Below, in pieces: positions 34,931 to 45,748 of a stretch of DNA of 64,000 bases. How positions within the stretch are numbered: position 1 is the stretch's first letter; the number at the start of each line of letters is the position of its first letter. This stretch comes from Lepidostoma basale. Taxonomy: Eukaryota > Arthropoda > Insecta > Trichoptera > Lepidostomatidae. The DNA lies in contig JAHDVF020000761.1 of the NCBI GenBank assembly GCA_022606425.2, positions 434,001 through 498,000 of the forward strand, read 5' to 3'. The position numbers and the translations under genes were made by a program. The notes under the pieces are model-generated. The model saw nothing but the letters and a program-made list of their open reading frames with translations. It was not told where the DNA came from and did no database searches.

Positions 34931-35419
34931 CTTTCTACATACGACTAGGTGACTATTTTATTTTCAATAACAATTTTTTTTTATGACTAAAAATTTGTTT
35001 TAAACAAATTAATGAATAATTTTCTTATATCTAATTCAACGGTCTGTAGACGTGCGACGACAATAAAACCAGTTAAAATAATACTTGTAATAAACTCACG
35101 GAAGAAAATTTTAAATCTTAAAATATAATTTTTGATCTTCAAGGCAAACCTACCACCATGAATTTTATGTTAAAACAAAAGATATCTCAGAACAATTTAT
35201 ATGTTTACAGATTATTTGCACACAATATATCGTATGTATTACGTACGTATAATGTATTGGCTAATATGAAATGATTGATGTTATTTTGTACTATCTCCAA
35301 CAACAGGCCATTTTGATGATTTAATAATTTACTCATAAAATAGTTTTATTTGAAACAACTAAAGATCCCCCTCCCCCCGGGAAAAATTAATCCTCTCAAA
35401 GGTCAACGAAACCCTAAAT
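34931..35419. other. AT-rich sequence without identified features
   Basis: Nothing recognised, apart from a C-tract near 35370. Confidence 0.4.
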
Positions 35420-35640
35420 CTGCCCTCTCACTCACATTTTCCTTCAGAGGAACAGATAAGGGCTGTTATAGGGCGCAGCGGCGCCCTTTCGTCAGCCTCG
35501 TTCATGCACTTCCCAGGCCTGTTCCCCATCCACCCGGGACTTACATTTAATATTTACCAATCGCAAGGGGATGCTAGGTCGCATTTAATCTAATATTTTT
35601 CCCCCTTGTATGTCCCGCTCACTCACTTAACATCACGCCG
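35420..35640. repeat. Dispersed repeat E, copy 2
   Basis: GGGCTGTTATAGGGCGCAGC, CCCCATCCACCCGGGAC and GGTCGCATTTAATC are in the same order as at 9.6 kb. No conserved ORF. Confidence 0.55.
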
Positions 35641-36000
35641 TTTCATTATCATAAATTGGACCGCCATTCTTCTCGTTCCTGACATTCCTGCACATTCATA
35701 CAGCGAGTCATGTTAATGCGGGGTCTAGATTTGCGTAGCGCAGTGTTCCTCAGAAGGAAAGTGTGAGGGAGTGAGAGGTCAGATGTAGGGTCTCAACAGA
35801 GGCAGATGTAGAAATGAGTCTGTTCTCACAAGAGAGAGGGGGGTTATAGTAGTTTTCATTTTTGAAATTATGGATCTATCACTGCGTTGGTTTGGGGATA
35901 TGGAACGCATGTGTGAAGAAATAATGGTTAAGAAACGATATGTACTTTAACGGTGTGGATGGAGTGCCGAGTCATGAGAGACCGATAACAAACCATAAGA
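35641..36000. mobile_element. Two degraded LINE-A pieces, opposite strands
   Basis: 35641-35720 is the complement of the LINE-A end (CACGCCGTTTCATTATCATA, GGACCGCCATTC). 35860-36000 on the plus strand reads LRWFGDMERMCEEIMVKKRY. Both are short and old. Confidence 0.6.
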
Positions 36001-36800
36001 GCAGAATTTCCACATGGCAGAAGATCTAAGATTAAAAGTTTATTTTTATCGGTTAGAATTTTCTCTAAGAAATTATTTGATTTTAGTAAATTACATATGG
36101 GCTTTGGTGTATGACAGGCATCGATATTATTGATTCACATCTTCTCTTGTATTATTGTACTCGTATATTCACTTCAAATTCGCCATTTTTAAATTCATAG
36201 AAATGCATCAACGGCATTCGTAAAATATAATAGCTATGATATAACAACGTTTCATTCAGCAAGTCCGCTCACTATTTCGGTCTAGTTGTTTTTACAAGCT
36301 ATGCAGCGCGGTGCACTTTCTACATTATCTACGCTTTTTAAGTAATTGTCTCTGGTGCTGTGTTGCTTTATCGCTAAATTAATCGCTTTTAATATCGCAA
36401 GCATGCATTGTTATGCTAATGACTAATTCCAAAATTCAAACATTTCGTCTCGAATATATTGTCGAAATCAGTGGTTTATCAAATGAGTAAGTTTTTTCCG
36501 GAAAGCATTTAGTTTTGTTTTAACGGAGGCGTTGGCCTAATAAGTTTGAGAACCTGTGGTTTTCACGGCCATAATGAAGTATATAAATGATGATCGCTTC
36601 TTTGTCGTTATTCATAGCTTTCTTCTTCGCGAGGCACCTTTGTAACGGCGATATGTATGTGTTACTCATATTTTGGTTCTTTGTCCTGTGACTAATTTTC
36701 ATATAGTTTCTATTATAGAATCGCGTGGCGATTCAAATTAAGAACAACGAAAACATCAGCCTTGTATTTGAATTATCCTCACAATGATTTTTTTATCAAT
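36001..36800. other. Unassigned spacer, moderately GC-rich in places
   Basis: 36240-36720 is less AT-rich than average. I see no family, and the short frames there have no recognisable domain. Confidence 0.4.
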
Positions 36801-37012
36801 TATTGTTTCTTGAACAATGATAAAAAACTCCACTTTGAATGATTAATACGAGTGAAAGCGTCTGTTTTCTAGAAGTTTTATTTTGTTTTATTGGAAAGAC
36901 ATGTTTTGCAGGCATTATCAATATAATATACTATATGTGAATAATGATAATGGCTTAGTGAGGTGAAACATGTCATTAATAATAAAAAAAACTTCTTAAA
37001 ACATATACTTCT
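36801..37012. mobile_element. MITE-1 fold-back element
   Basis: TTGTTTCTTGAACAATGATA, AACTCCACTTTGAATGATTA and TCTGTTTTCTAGAAGTTTTA form the left arm; GAGGTGAAACATGTCATTAA starts the right. The GCCTT stem is decayed. Confidence 0.75.
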
Positions 37013-37111
37013 ATTGCTCTCAATCGATCTAGTAAAAAAATCATTTTAAAGTTAGTACTACAAAGTTTTTAACTATTTACTTTTGAACTATCAAATTGTT
37101 TTATCTTAAAA

Positions 37112-37958
37112 GGCGGGCCACACTGTTTGAAACAAGCTCTCCACAAGAGTGACCTTGGTGGAAGCTGTGGAGCCCGCGGTTGGTTTAGCGTCCACACTTG
37201 GTTTAAAACAAACTCTCCACAGTAGACACTATTTTCGTATACGTCCGCACTCCACAGATGCACGGTGTTTCAGGGTGCGATATTACGAGCTACTTTTGGT
37301 AAAAACCCAATGACATGGAAATGGCTAATTATAAGTGTTTAGGGAAGAGTATTAGTCATCCAGTTCACACAAATTTGAGGCCGATTTGTTGAAATTTCAA
37401 CCCCTAAATTACCTACCTAATTGCATGCAACAACAAAACCGGTTCAGTCGTATTGTTTCGCCGCTAACCGATTGATATATACCTATGAATTTAATATTCA
37501 AAATTAAAAAAATACTTCTATTTCTATCTTTATACTCAAGGTCGAGCTGCAAAGGGCCTTTTACGGTCTCATATTAAAAAAAAATCTTACGAAATACGCT
37601 ATTCAAATACCTACTTTATGTAAAGACAGAGAGATAGACAGATATATGTGTTTCTATCGTAGAAGTCAACAGACATATACATTTTATAAGAATAAAATTT
37701 TCAAAATAATAATTTTACAGAATAATGAAAAGTAGCTCGTAATAAGATAAGCTCGTAAGATTTGAAACACCGTGCGACGCCGCTACGCAACTGGTGGAAT
37801 CAAACAGATAAACATGTGGAATGCGTGTTTTTAACCGTTTACAACAGTTTATATGCGCGTCCGTCCACAAGGGTCAAACGAATTTTGGTTTAAAACAAGT
37901 GTCTACACAGTTTACAACCGTTTGTGGAGAGCTTGTTTATAAACAGTGTGGCCCGCCA
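37112..37958. mobile_element. 847-bp TIR element with subterminal repeats
   Basis: The ends GGCGGGCCACACTGTTTGAA and the complement of GGCGGGCCACACTGTTTATA are inverted. Inside, GTTTRAAACAA plus CTCTCCACA words recur in both orientations (37126, 37200, 37885, 37925), and a second inverted pair (CACGGTGTTTC, ACGAGCTACTTTT) lies further in. The ~400-base core has no coding frame. TTAA is close to both ends but the offset differs by a base, so the target site is unclear. A non-autonomous DNA transposon of unknown superfamily. Confidence 0.75.
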
Positions 37959-38034
37959 TTAAAATCTTACTTTAAAATCTAAAAATTTCGTTCAGCGGGA
38001 CGAAACATTTACGTACTAAAATTTTACGAATAAA

Positions 38035-38075
38035 AACAAGACGGCAGCGAGCTGCCGAAACCGGTAACGCGAAGG
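38035..38075 (+). repeat. MITE-5-type central motif, isolated
   Basis: GGCAG/CTGCC (38043-38047 with 38052-38056) is a perfect 5-bp hairpin with loop CGAG, followed directly by GAAAC and CGGT, as in MITE-5. The flanking arms are not recognisable. Confidence 0.55.
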
Positions 38076-38187
38076 CACAAAGATTCACGGATTTTAACTA
38101 AATATATATTTAAAAAATAAAATTAACTTTTATTTATATTCATTATTAAAAAAATACGTTTTTCTTTACACAACTTTCAAATCGTTA

Positions 38188-38320
38188 ATTTTCTAGAAGT
38201 ATTATTTTATAGGAATCTCATTTAGCAAGATGAAACACGCCATTCCCATAAAACTAAATAAATATTTATGAAAACTTCTGTTTTCATTAATATTTAAGAT
38301 AAGGTTTTACACTTATTTAA
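38188..38320. mobile_element. MITE-1 fragment
   Basis: TTCTAGAAGTATTATTTTAT, then TTTAGCAAGATGAAACACGC and the right arm to AAGGTTTTACACTTATT. The centre is shortened. Confidence 0.65.
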
Positions 38321-38902
38321 ATAAATAATTATACCTTTGCATAATGAACAATTCTTTAAATTTGGTGTTAAACATAGGATTTTCACGTAAAACATTTATG
38401 CTATTCTAAATTCTCTTTAATAGACACCTATTGCTAGTGCATTTTGTCAAATTATGCATTTATATGCATATCTCGAAAGTAGATCAATAACCTTAAACTA
38501 TTTATTTTTTGCTTTGCGTATTATGCAGATATTGTTTCGTAATTCACCCTGAATAATTGCCTTCACAAGTTCTCATTCTTCGACAACTTTTCACGTTATT
38601 CAAGGTGGACGAATTAATTACTATGATGTAACTATGTTTGAATATAATAATCAACGTTGCAAATAATAATCATCAGACTGAAATTTACAAAAAAATAAAC
38701 TTCTTCTTTCAATGATATTTCTTATCTAATATCAATTAGGGCCTAGATAAATAGTTGGTCAACTAGCCAATCAAAAATTAATACTACACCAGGCAAGAAA
38801 AAATATTTCCCTCCTAGTGTGAAATTAAAGCTTCCATGCGTCTAAGAGACTGTAGGGGGCTAAGTTACTCGGCAGATGTACCAAACTCAACAAAAACCTA
38901 CA
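38321..38902. other. AT-rich sequence without identified features
   Basis: Nothing recognised. Confidence 0.4.
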
Positions 38903-39300
38903 AGGTGGCACAAAAGTTGTCACCCGATGTTCTTTGGCTGTAATTTTTTTTATGAATGAAAAATTTTAGTTCTGGTTTTGGAGTGTGTTTATTTGATGTC
39001 TTAATTTTTTTTCATAAAGTCGAAACAATGATATCGGCCAAGTGGCCGCCGTCAGAATTGATGACCATACGGGCCCGATTTATGGCATTTTCCATCACTC
39101 TTTCCAGAACTTCCGGTGATAGGTTCTCGCATTCTTAGCGAATATTCTCTTTGAGGGTTTCAAGCTTGTTGACATAGAATCGTGACCCCACAAAAAGAAG
39201 CCCCTGGTATAGATCGTAGAGCTTTGTGTTGTATCTCCTTCTCCAAATCTGACTATCTTTAATGGGCCCTATTTTACTTATAAAATCAATTTGATTAATA
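38903..39300 (-). pseudogene. DDE transposase C-terminal remnant
   Basis: On the minus strand FFLWGHDS and, in the neighbouring frame, FYVNKLETLKENIR, a stop, ECENLSPEVLERVMENAINR and ARMVINSDGGHLADIIVSTL then the true stop (39012-39014). An FLWG...VYVNKP.TLE.LK..I block and a final R.......NGGHF are the usual end of Tc1/mariner-like DDE transposases of insects. GGTGGCACAAAAGTTGTCAC at 38903 may be the terminal repeat. Frameshifts; N-terminal and catalytic parts missing. Confidence 0.65.
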
Positions 39301-39334
39301 GCGATTTCAAATTATTGACGATTGATATTAGGAA

Positions 39335-39745
39335 GCCGTGACCGCTTTAGGGTTGATGCCATTGAAATGTGGTGTTGGCGTCACATGCTGAAGATACTAT
39401 AAATTGCAAAAATTGGTGAACGACTCAGTCCTTGATGAGCTCAAAATAACACGAAGACTATCTGTAATATGCAGTCAGCGAGTATTGAGTTTCTTTGGTC
39501 ACATTGCCAGGAGAAAAGGCCACACAAATGTATTGTCTCAGGAAGTTTTCCAGGTAAAAGAAGTAAAGGCAGATCTTCTGCGCGATGGTGGGACCAGATA
39601 ATGAGATCACTGGGGGAAACATCAACTCGGGAATGCGGGCTGCGGAGAACACAGAGGATTGGAGGCGTTTTGTTTTAACCACGGGCAGCTCCATGGATCA
39701 CGACCCTCAGTAATGAGGAAACGAAGAAAGAAGAAGAAGGCAAAG
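39335..39745 (+). mobile_element. LINE C-terminal fragment with GAAG tail
   Basis: Across frames it reads AIEMWCWRHMLKI, KITRRLSVICSQRVLSFFGH with IARRKGH, GRSSARWWDQI, a TSTRECGLR-like and DWRRFV-like end, HDPQ, stop, then AAGAAAGAAGAAGAAGG. The EMWCWRRMLKI...FFGHIARR...GR....W.DQI...W..V...HDPQ order is a well-known arthropod LINE ORF2 end. Three frame changes make it dead. Confidence 0.75.
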
Positions 39746-39761
39746 ATAAAAAAGAATATTA

Positions 39762-40050
39762 AAGTATTCTTCTTTCGGTGCCGTGTTAGATCTCCCCAAC
39801 GTTGGCGATCATTACAGCAAAAGCATTTGTATCCTGCGCCACTTGGAACAGGTTCTGAACTCTTGTTATTCCTGTCCACTCTTCGATGTTCTGCAGCCAG
39901 GACAGCTGCCTTCTACGAACTCCCCGACGTCCCTCCACTTTACGCATTAATATCAGTCGAAGGAGGTGGTATTTTTCTCCCCTTACACAACACCCAAATA
40001 TGAGACCTTTCTAATTTTCATACTTGACAACAGCTCTCTATTGCCTCTGG
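39762..40050 (-). mobile_element. LINE C-terminal fragment, tail-to-tail with previous
   Basis: The minus strand gives RRRQLSWLQNIEEWT and, after a frame change, FQVAQDTNAFAVMIANVGEI then stop: the RGRRQ.SWL.N...W ... A.MIANV end of another LINE lineage, with a GAAAGAAGAA tail abutting the opposite GAAG tail of the 39.3 kb fragment. Confidence 0.7.
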
Positions 40051-40611
40051 CTCTCTGAAACGTAAAAAAAAAATATTAGCCCTCTGAAATTTCACTATAC
40101 CAATTTTTATGGATCAAATAACTATTTGTTATTCACCTACATATTCGAATATAAATACGAAAAACACTCTTTTGAACCATTAAAAAAAAATTGTGTACAT
40201 ATCATTTCACCGTTTATTAAGTTAGCACTGTACTAACGTATACGTATTAATAACAATTGTTGGATGTTTACACGATAAGGCTGGTGATATAATGGCGTAA
40301 AAACGTGCTCTACGTATTTACGTTGCCCTCGCTAATTTTCGTCACGTTTTCACGTGACGGTACCTGCCGGTCACATTCTTCAAACAATAGATCGATATCG
40401 CTTGTACGAGTAAGCGCAGCTTCCATTGTGTGTGGACTTTTGTTTTTCTTTACTGCTTATATTTGTGTTAAGTATGCATGACCTTCGTTTGCAATTCTGT
40501 GTTGAAATTGTTGGTGTTCAATGTCTCATTGTTAGTTATTTTTTACGAAATGAACTTATCTTGATTTTGGATATGATTTAAAATTTTTAACAGTATAATA
40601 ACATATACGAC
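40051..40611. other. Unassigned spacer
   Basis: 40320-40430 is GC-richer with a GTCACGTTTTCACGTGAC inverted word (40340-40357). No gene recognised. Confidence 0.4.
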
Positions 40612-40800
40612 TACCTTCGTGGCTGAGTGACAGCAGCTACGGACTACGACTGCCACACCAAAGGTCTCGGATTCGATCCCGGGCCATGACAGTGTGATTC
40701 TCACACTGTCTTTGGTCTGATGTAGAATTCACAAGACTAATGGGGATAGATTAGCTTCCTATTAATGAGAATTAATATAATAGCTATATCCTATAACATC
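40612..40800 (+). mobile_element. SINE-A
   Basis: CTACCTTCGTGGCTGAGTGA head, GGATTCGATCCCGGGCC B-box region, the GTGTGATTCTCACACTG hairpin, GGTCTGATGTAGAATTC. The A-tail is lost. Its anticodon-arm region has an insertion relative to the 59.8 kb copy. Confidence 0.75.
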
Positions 40801-40910
40801 GATTTGGTTCGCGCTATAATGATGTAAAGAGGAATGTAATTTAAGGAAAGTATTTAACGAATTCTTCTTCCGGAGTGACAATTTGAATAATTTCTTCAAT
40901 ATTATTTTTA

Positions 40911-41399
40911 AGTTCTTGCTGGTTAAGTGCCTAATTACAGATAATTTAAAAACGGTGGATACGTGTAACATAAATTAAATAAACACAAAAGTCTGGATCG
41001 TCCATGTCAACATGTGCAACATCGAAAAAAAACATTATGTGTTATTACATTATGTGCTAAATTAAAAAAACGGTGGATACGTGGAACGTAAAATAAATAG
41101 ACAATATGTGCACCATCTAAAAAGAACATTTTGTGTTAAATTATTTTTATTTTGTTATTTTATTTTATATCATTGTATTTTATATTATTTGTTTTAGATT
41201 TATTTTGTGGGTGTTGGACGATCGAAGTGTGCGCGGGAGATGCCTATTGTTGGCGATGAGGTTCGCAACCCATCACACCGCGTCTCCCGCGGGGCGAAAA
41301 GAGAAGGATGAAGTGCCGCATCAGTAAAAGTGTGACAGTTCATTCTTTCTGCCTACCCTTTCGGGGAGACGGCGTGATGGTTAGTTAGTTAGTTAGTTT
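40911..41399 (+). mobile_element. SINE-C with duplicated 5' section
   Basis: The head GTTCTTGCTGGTTAAGTGCC and GGTGGATACGTG block occur, and the latter is repeated at about 41070, so the 5' third is partly duplicated. A GC-rich block (CGCGGGAGATGCC to CGCGTCTCCCGCGGG) and the LINE-A terminus follow (CATTCTTTCTGCCTACCC, TTTCGGGGAGACGGCGTGAT), then GGTTAGTTAGTTAGTTAG. A 64-codon frame starting with GTG is also open in the 60.3 kb copy, but this follows from copy similarity. Confidence 0.8.
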
Positions 41400-41470
41400 T
41401 TCTTCCGGAGTCATGTCAGGTCTCTTCGACGTTGACAATCACCCGAGATTAGGCATCTCTATTGTGCATT
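41400..41470 (-). mobile_element. LINE 3'-end scrap
   Basis: The complement reads IVNVEET, stop, then HDSGRR, resembling the MIANV end at 39.8 kb. Confidence 0.4.
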
Positions 41471-42034
41471 ATTTAAAGGTTGAAGCTTAAAACAAAATAA
41501 CGAGACTTGTGATTTACTAAGAATGTATTCACTTGATTTTCAACCTTTTCTTTTGCGGTGAAATTTCAGTATCAGAATTAGAGGGGTATTTTGGTGACAC
41601 AGATGTCTCACCGAAATAACCCCTTTGTGTGGGGTCAACAAAGGGCGCGTTAGTCACATTAAACATGTGCTTTGTACTGAGAATAAAAAATGAACCTTCT
41701 ACAAAGGACTTTGTTTGTACGCACATTAGTCATAACTTAAAACAAAGCTATGAAACCGTCTTATTATGAATTTATTTTATGACACGCAAGGCTGCGTGCA
41801 CATTTTTTCTGTATCCACAAAATATACTTTTGCTTTAATGAAAGTATTTTTTAACTTTAGTATTGTGTTCAAAAATAGTAGTTCATTTTCAACTTTCTTG
41901 CGCGTTTCTATGCAATTATTTCAAACTTATATTTTATCAAGCAAATAATAACTTATCTTGTTAAATGAAATGTCCCGGTAAAAATTCATTGTATACATAT
42001 AATGAAAATAAAATAAAAATTATAATAAAAAACT
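41471..42034. other. AT-rich sequence without identified features
   Basis: Nothing recognised. A 65-codon minus frame at 41529-41726 has no known domain. Confidence 0.4.
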
Positions 42035-42635
42035 TTTGTGTTTATTTATTATAGTCCATTGTTTTGGCCGAAATACTATGATACTTTAACATTCTTCTTC
42101 TTCTTCTTTTTGCCCTGTCACACCTCCGCGGTGCATAGGGCCTCAAAGAACCTTCTCCACCCGACTCTATCGCATGCCTGATGCCTAACATCATCCCAAG
42201 TGAGGCCTGCCGCCTTAACCTCGTCCTGCAGGGTTCTTCTCCAGGTGGCTCTAGGTCTGCCTTGCTTTCCCTTTCCCCCAATGGGGACCAGTCTAGTGCA
42301 CCCTGAGCGATGCAGGCTGGGTTCCGTCTCAGAGTGTGACCGATCCACAGCCATTTGCGTCTAGCGACTTGTTCTCTAATTGGATTTTCGCCTGGACTTT
42401 AACATTATAAACTGTTTAATTATAAAAACTTTGTTTTATGTATCACAATTGTATTTATATTTTTCGCGACAGCTGTTTCGTCAACCTATGTTAAAATCAT
42501 CAGGTGTCACAATATTGTGACACCTGATGATCTCAACATAGGTTGACGAAACAGCTATCGCGAAAAATAAAAATACAATTATGATACATAAAACAAAGTT
42601 TATTATTATAATTTAACAGTTTATTTATTATAGTT
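42035..42635. mobile_element. Fold-back element family 3, split by a LINE fragment
   Basis: From 42407 to 42632 the sequence is a nearly perfect palindrome centred on TGTCACAATATTGTGACA. Each arm contains CTGATGA, a TCAAC/GTTGA stem and GAAAC. The left outer part (42035-42093, GTTTATTTATTATAGTCC and TACTTTAACATT) is separated from the rest by the 302-base insertion at 42094-42395. No ORF. Confidence 0.85.
42094..42395 (-). mobile_element. 302-bp LINE insertion with 11-bp target duplication
   Basis: ACTTTAACATT occurs at 42083-42093 and 42396-42406, exactly flanking. The minus frame 42118-42354 reads MAVDRSHSETEPSLHRSGC, GRPRATWRRTLQDEVKAAGL, TWDDVRHQACDR and VGWRRFFEALCTAEV then stop, the end of a LINE ORF2. 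The 3' end is AAGAAGAAGAAG. The frame is open over its whole retained length. 5'-truncated and comparatively recent. Confidence 0.88.
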
Positions 42636-43285
42636 TTATATCACTTGAATGGTAGCTTTGATCGGTTTTAGCAACTCGCTTCATTCTTTACAAGCTGAAT
42701 GGTTTACTTTCTTGGGTTATGATGAAAATTCCGTAATTTTCTACGCAAATGAACATTTTACATTTAACTTGTCGGGGCGTTAAATTCTATCATTAACACA
42801 TTGTTACCGAATGCTGTCTACGACTGTCTGAACTGACAAATGACTGTCAAATCAAAATGGCGGCCAAACAAAATCGACCTGCAACATAAAATCCATCCTG
42901 TATATATTATTATATTATTTATTTATATTAACAATGTAATTTATCATCTAAAAGGTGCTTATTTTCTCGTTTCTTTATATCCTTTGTAGAGCTATCAGAT
43001 ATTGGGCACGCATTATGTCTGCCAGCTAATTTGTTGGAGTTTTGCCAATCTCTCGGCAAAATTTCTCAACTCCTTTATACTCGATTCTTATTGGGAGATC
43101 GTCCCTTCTTAATTATTTTTATACTGCAAACTCTTAATTCATTTATTAAGAGCTTTTGCTTCGTTAATTCTGCTTTACGACTTTCGCTAAATTGTTAGTT
43201 TATGACATTTTTATGATCTAATTATTTGTCTTTGTATTACCTTTTACAAATGACGTATGGGGTTTTACTCGTGAACAATAGTTTA
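42636..43285. other. AT-rich sequence without identified features
   Basis: Nothing recognised. Confidence 0.4.
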
Positions 43286-43640
43286 TTATGAAAAGCGGCG
43301 ATCAAAACGGCTGGACCGATTTTGACAAAATTTTGGGTGCGTCGGACCCGATAGATGACTATTAAAATTTTCTGGGAAGTTCATTCCATGTATGGCATGT
43401 ATCACAATTGTTTGCATATTGAGTATAGTTTATCATTCAGTAATAGTATAGTTTATCGAAAAAACGTTTGCTGAACCAGCTAATAGCTGGGAAGCCAACG
43501 TTCGGGCAGGACAACGTCTGTCGGGTCCGCTCGTACATATCGCTCCGAATCAGAGGAGCGGAGATTTTATGCAATTCTATTGGTGGATTTTTTCCTCGCT
43601 CACCGCTCCGCAACCTAGCTCCGCTCCGGTGGACAGGCAC
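43286..43640. mobile_element. Probable Helitron-like remnant followed by a GC-rich MITE end
   Basis: AAACGGCTGGACCGATTTTG (43298) and CGGGCAGGACAACGTCTGTC (43503) followed by GGGTCCGCTCG are words I associate with non-autonomous Helitron-type repeats of arthropods, whose 3' end is CTAG after a GC hairpin; here it is CTCG. Then 43546-43640 (CTCCGCTCCGGTGGACAGGC) resembles the end of another short DNA element. Both assignments rest on memory. Confidence 0.4.
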
Positions 43641-44190
43641 CCTAAGAAGGAATAAATTTATGTAATTTTTTATACTATTATTATATTAAACATTATATTA
43701 TTAAAATATCAATATGCACAAGATTTAATAATAGTATTATCTGCAAAAAGTAAATACAATGGCGCAAGGTTAGAAGAACTAATATCGAATAGGTTTTATT
43801 TAAAAAAAAAAAATTACTGTAATTCGTTAATAAAATTTTCCGATTTGTCATGAAATGTAATTTGAGATGAAATATGACTTAAAAATTTCCCAGTATTGTC
43901 AATAAATTATTGATCGCGTTGAGTTTATCGCGGAAAATTCCATTTTTATCCGCCTTTTGTGCTTCACAAATTCACTTAGTTTTTTGCGGGCTGTTGTCAT
44001 AAATTCAAAATAGTTAAATATATTTGTAATGAATAATGAATTCAACAGTTTTTGCGTATAAGTTACGTATATTGCCTTTATTATCGGGCATTTATTATTT
44101 TCACAAAAAATAATATCGTTAATATATTTTTATTTTTATATCACTAATTTCAATAGTTTATGTATCAATTACTCATTTCGTTATTTATAT
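43641..44190. other. AT-rich sequence without identified features
   Basis: Nothing recognised. Confidence 0.4.
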
Positions 44191-44330
44191 GAATGAAAAA
44201 TTATATTTTCTAGAAGCTGTACTATATTTAATGGGCATGAAATGTTTCGTGTTTTTGAGGCATTATTAAACTCATTTGTTGTTTCTTGTTCAATGATATA
44301 AAACTCCATATTAAATAATTAATATAATTA
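44191..44330. mobile_element. MITE-1, rearranged copy
   Basis: TTTTCTAGAAGCTGTACTAT and GGCATGAAATGTTTCGTG, then ATTATTAAACTCATTTGTTG and TTCTTGTTCAATGATATAAA: two family segments joined in an order not seen in complete copies. Confidence 0.65.
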
Positions 44331-44334
44331 AACT

Positions 44335-44500
44335 CATTAACCACGGAATTATTAAGGTAGGTTCGCTTGTACCTAAGCTTCATCAGGGCAATATTAGAGC
44401 TTTTATTGTCCTAATGAAGTTTAGATGCAAGCTAAACTAGTTGGCATTGAATATAATAACCATAACGTGGTTATAAACAAAGTGTTTTATTATAAAATTG
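44335..44500. mobile_element. MITE-4 fold-back element
   Basis: AACCACGGAATTATTAAGG and ACCTAAGCTTCATCAGGGCA on the left pair with TGTCCTAATGAAGTTTAGAT and AATAACCATAACGTGGTTAT on the right. The second copy is at 58.6 kb. Confidence 0.65.
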
Positions 44501-44611
44501 TTAATAATATTTAATCTCAGTAATCAAGTAAATGATCATTTATAATTTATTTAAAATATTCACTGGGACATCTTTTTAGTGTTGTAAAAACAAAATGTTA
44601 TGTCGGACATG

Positions 44612-44872
44612 CAACAAAACCATCACTCCGTCTCTGTCCTGATGCACCTCTCTAGCTTCTACCTCATTCATTCACCGAGTCAACATGTCGATTCTTCTGA
44701 CTTCTAAAATGACCGATCTTTAAAATTTGATTAATTTTGTCATGCCACGTCTTCCTCGAGCCCGTACTCCATTCACACCGATAACGTTTATTTTCATAAC
44801 CGTAATTTCTTCGTTCATGCGTTCAATATATCTAAACCAACGCAGTGATCCTTTCATAAATTTATTCATAAG
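44612..44872 (-). mobile_element. LINE-A 3' fragment, diverged
   Basis: The complement carries the RWFRYIERMNEE, WHDKINQILK and CATGTTGACTCGGTGAATGA segments of LINE-A with many changes. The GTTA tail is gone. Confidence 0.65.
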
Positions 44873-45748
44873 ACTAAGAATTTGCTGTTTGTAATGTCTT
44901 TTGAGTTAATAAACTGATTTGATTTGATTTGATTTCATGATTAATATGTCAATTCTAAATGTATGTTTTTTAACTAACGTAAATTGCAAAAAAATCTAAT
45001 CCTAATAGCCTGTCCTTAAACATCAAAAAGTACATTTTATATAAAAAATGTTGGTTATAGTCCATTTGAACCATTTTTTATTTTATTAAGACCGGTAGAG
45101 ACAAAAATTATTCATCAAACAGCTTTTACTAGATTTTTTCATTCATTCTGGTTTATGCCTTGTTTCAAACGTACATTTAAATATCCAGAATGCTCTAAAG
45201 ATTTAATGTATCATATGATCACGAAGTTAATGGTATTAAAGACTATTAGTTATAGGTCGTAAAATATTTTACTGATTTCCCGGTGTATTGTTCATATAGA
45301 AATAACCTGTACCTAAATAATCAGTTGAGCCAACTTATTCAATGATAACTGGTTATATTACTTCCTTCATACGAGATAAAGAAACTTTTGTATGATTTGT
45401 TTCTTAGCTCTAGCGTGTACGTTATTCTTCACCGCAATGTCACAATATATGGTCTGACTAATACCGAGGTTGATTGTGTTCTTGAAAAAGAAAAACCACA
45501 CGTGTTTTCTTCCTGCTGCGCGTTTATGTTTTAACCGATCTTTTAACATAATTTTTGTTTAATCTATGACAAAGATTTCCACCCAATTTACCTAGAACGT
45601 GTGAGTTATATTGATGTGAATATTCATTGTATTGAATTTTCTTTATCTATTATACTTACAAGTTTGTAAATTCTACGTATTCTTATCGTGCTTTTATGTG
45701 AATTATAAATTATTTATTTATTTCTATACTAAAGTATATGTGTAACTA
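44873..45748. other. AT-rich spacer
   Basis: GTAATGTCTTTTGAGTTAAT and GATTTGATTTGATTTG (44896-44937) look like the 3' tail of another LINE, also seen at 50.62-50.66 kb. The rest is unrecognised. Confidence 0.4.

Noticed and set aside
41133..41327. A 64-codon frame open in two SINE-C copies (also 60321-60572), hydrophobic at its start
   Set aside because: It begins with GTG in both copies, is not kept in the 8.3 kb copy and overlaps the GC-rich SINE body. Its conservation is explained by copy similarity.
42524..42552. A functional hammerhead ribozyme at the centre of the 42.4 kb palindrome
   Set aside because: Box, stem and GAAA are there, but an extra base precedes the stem, and stem I does not begin next to the presumed cleavage site. 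Kept only as a shared-motif finding.
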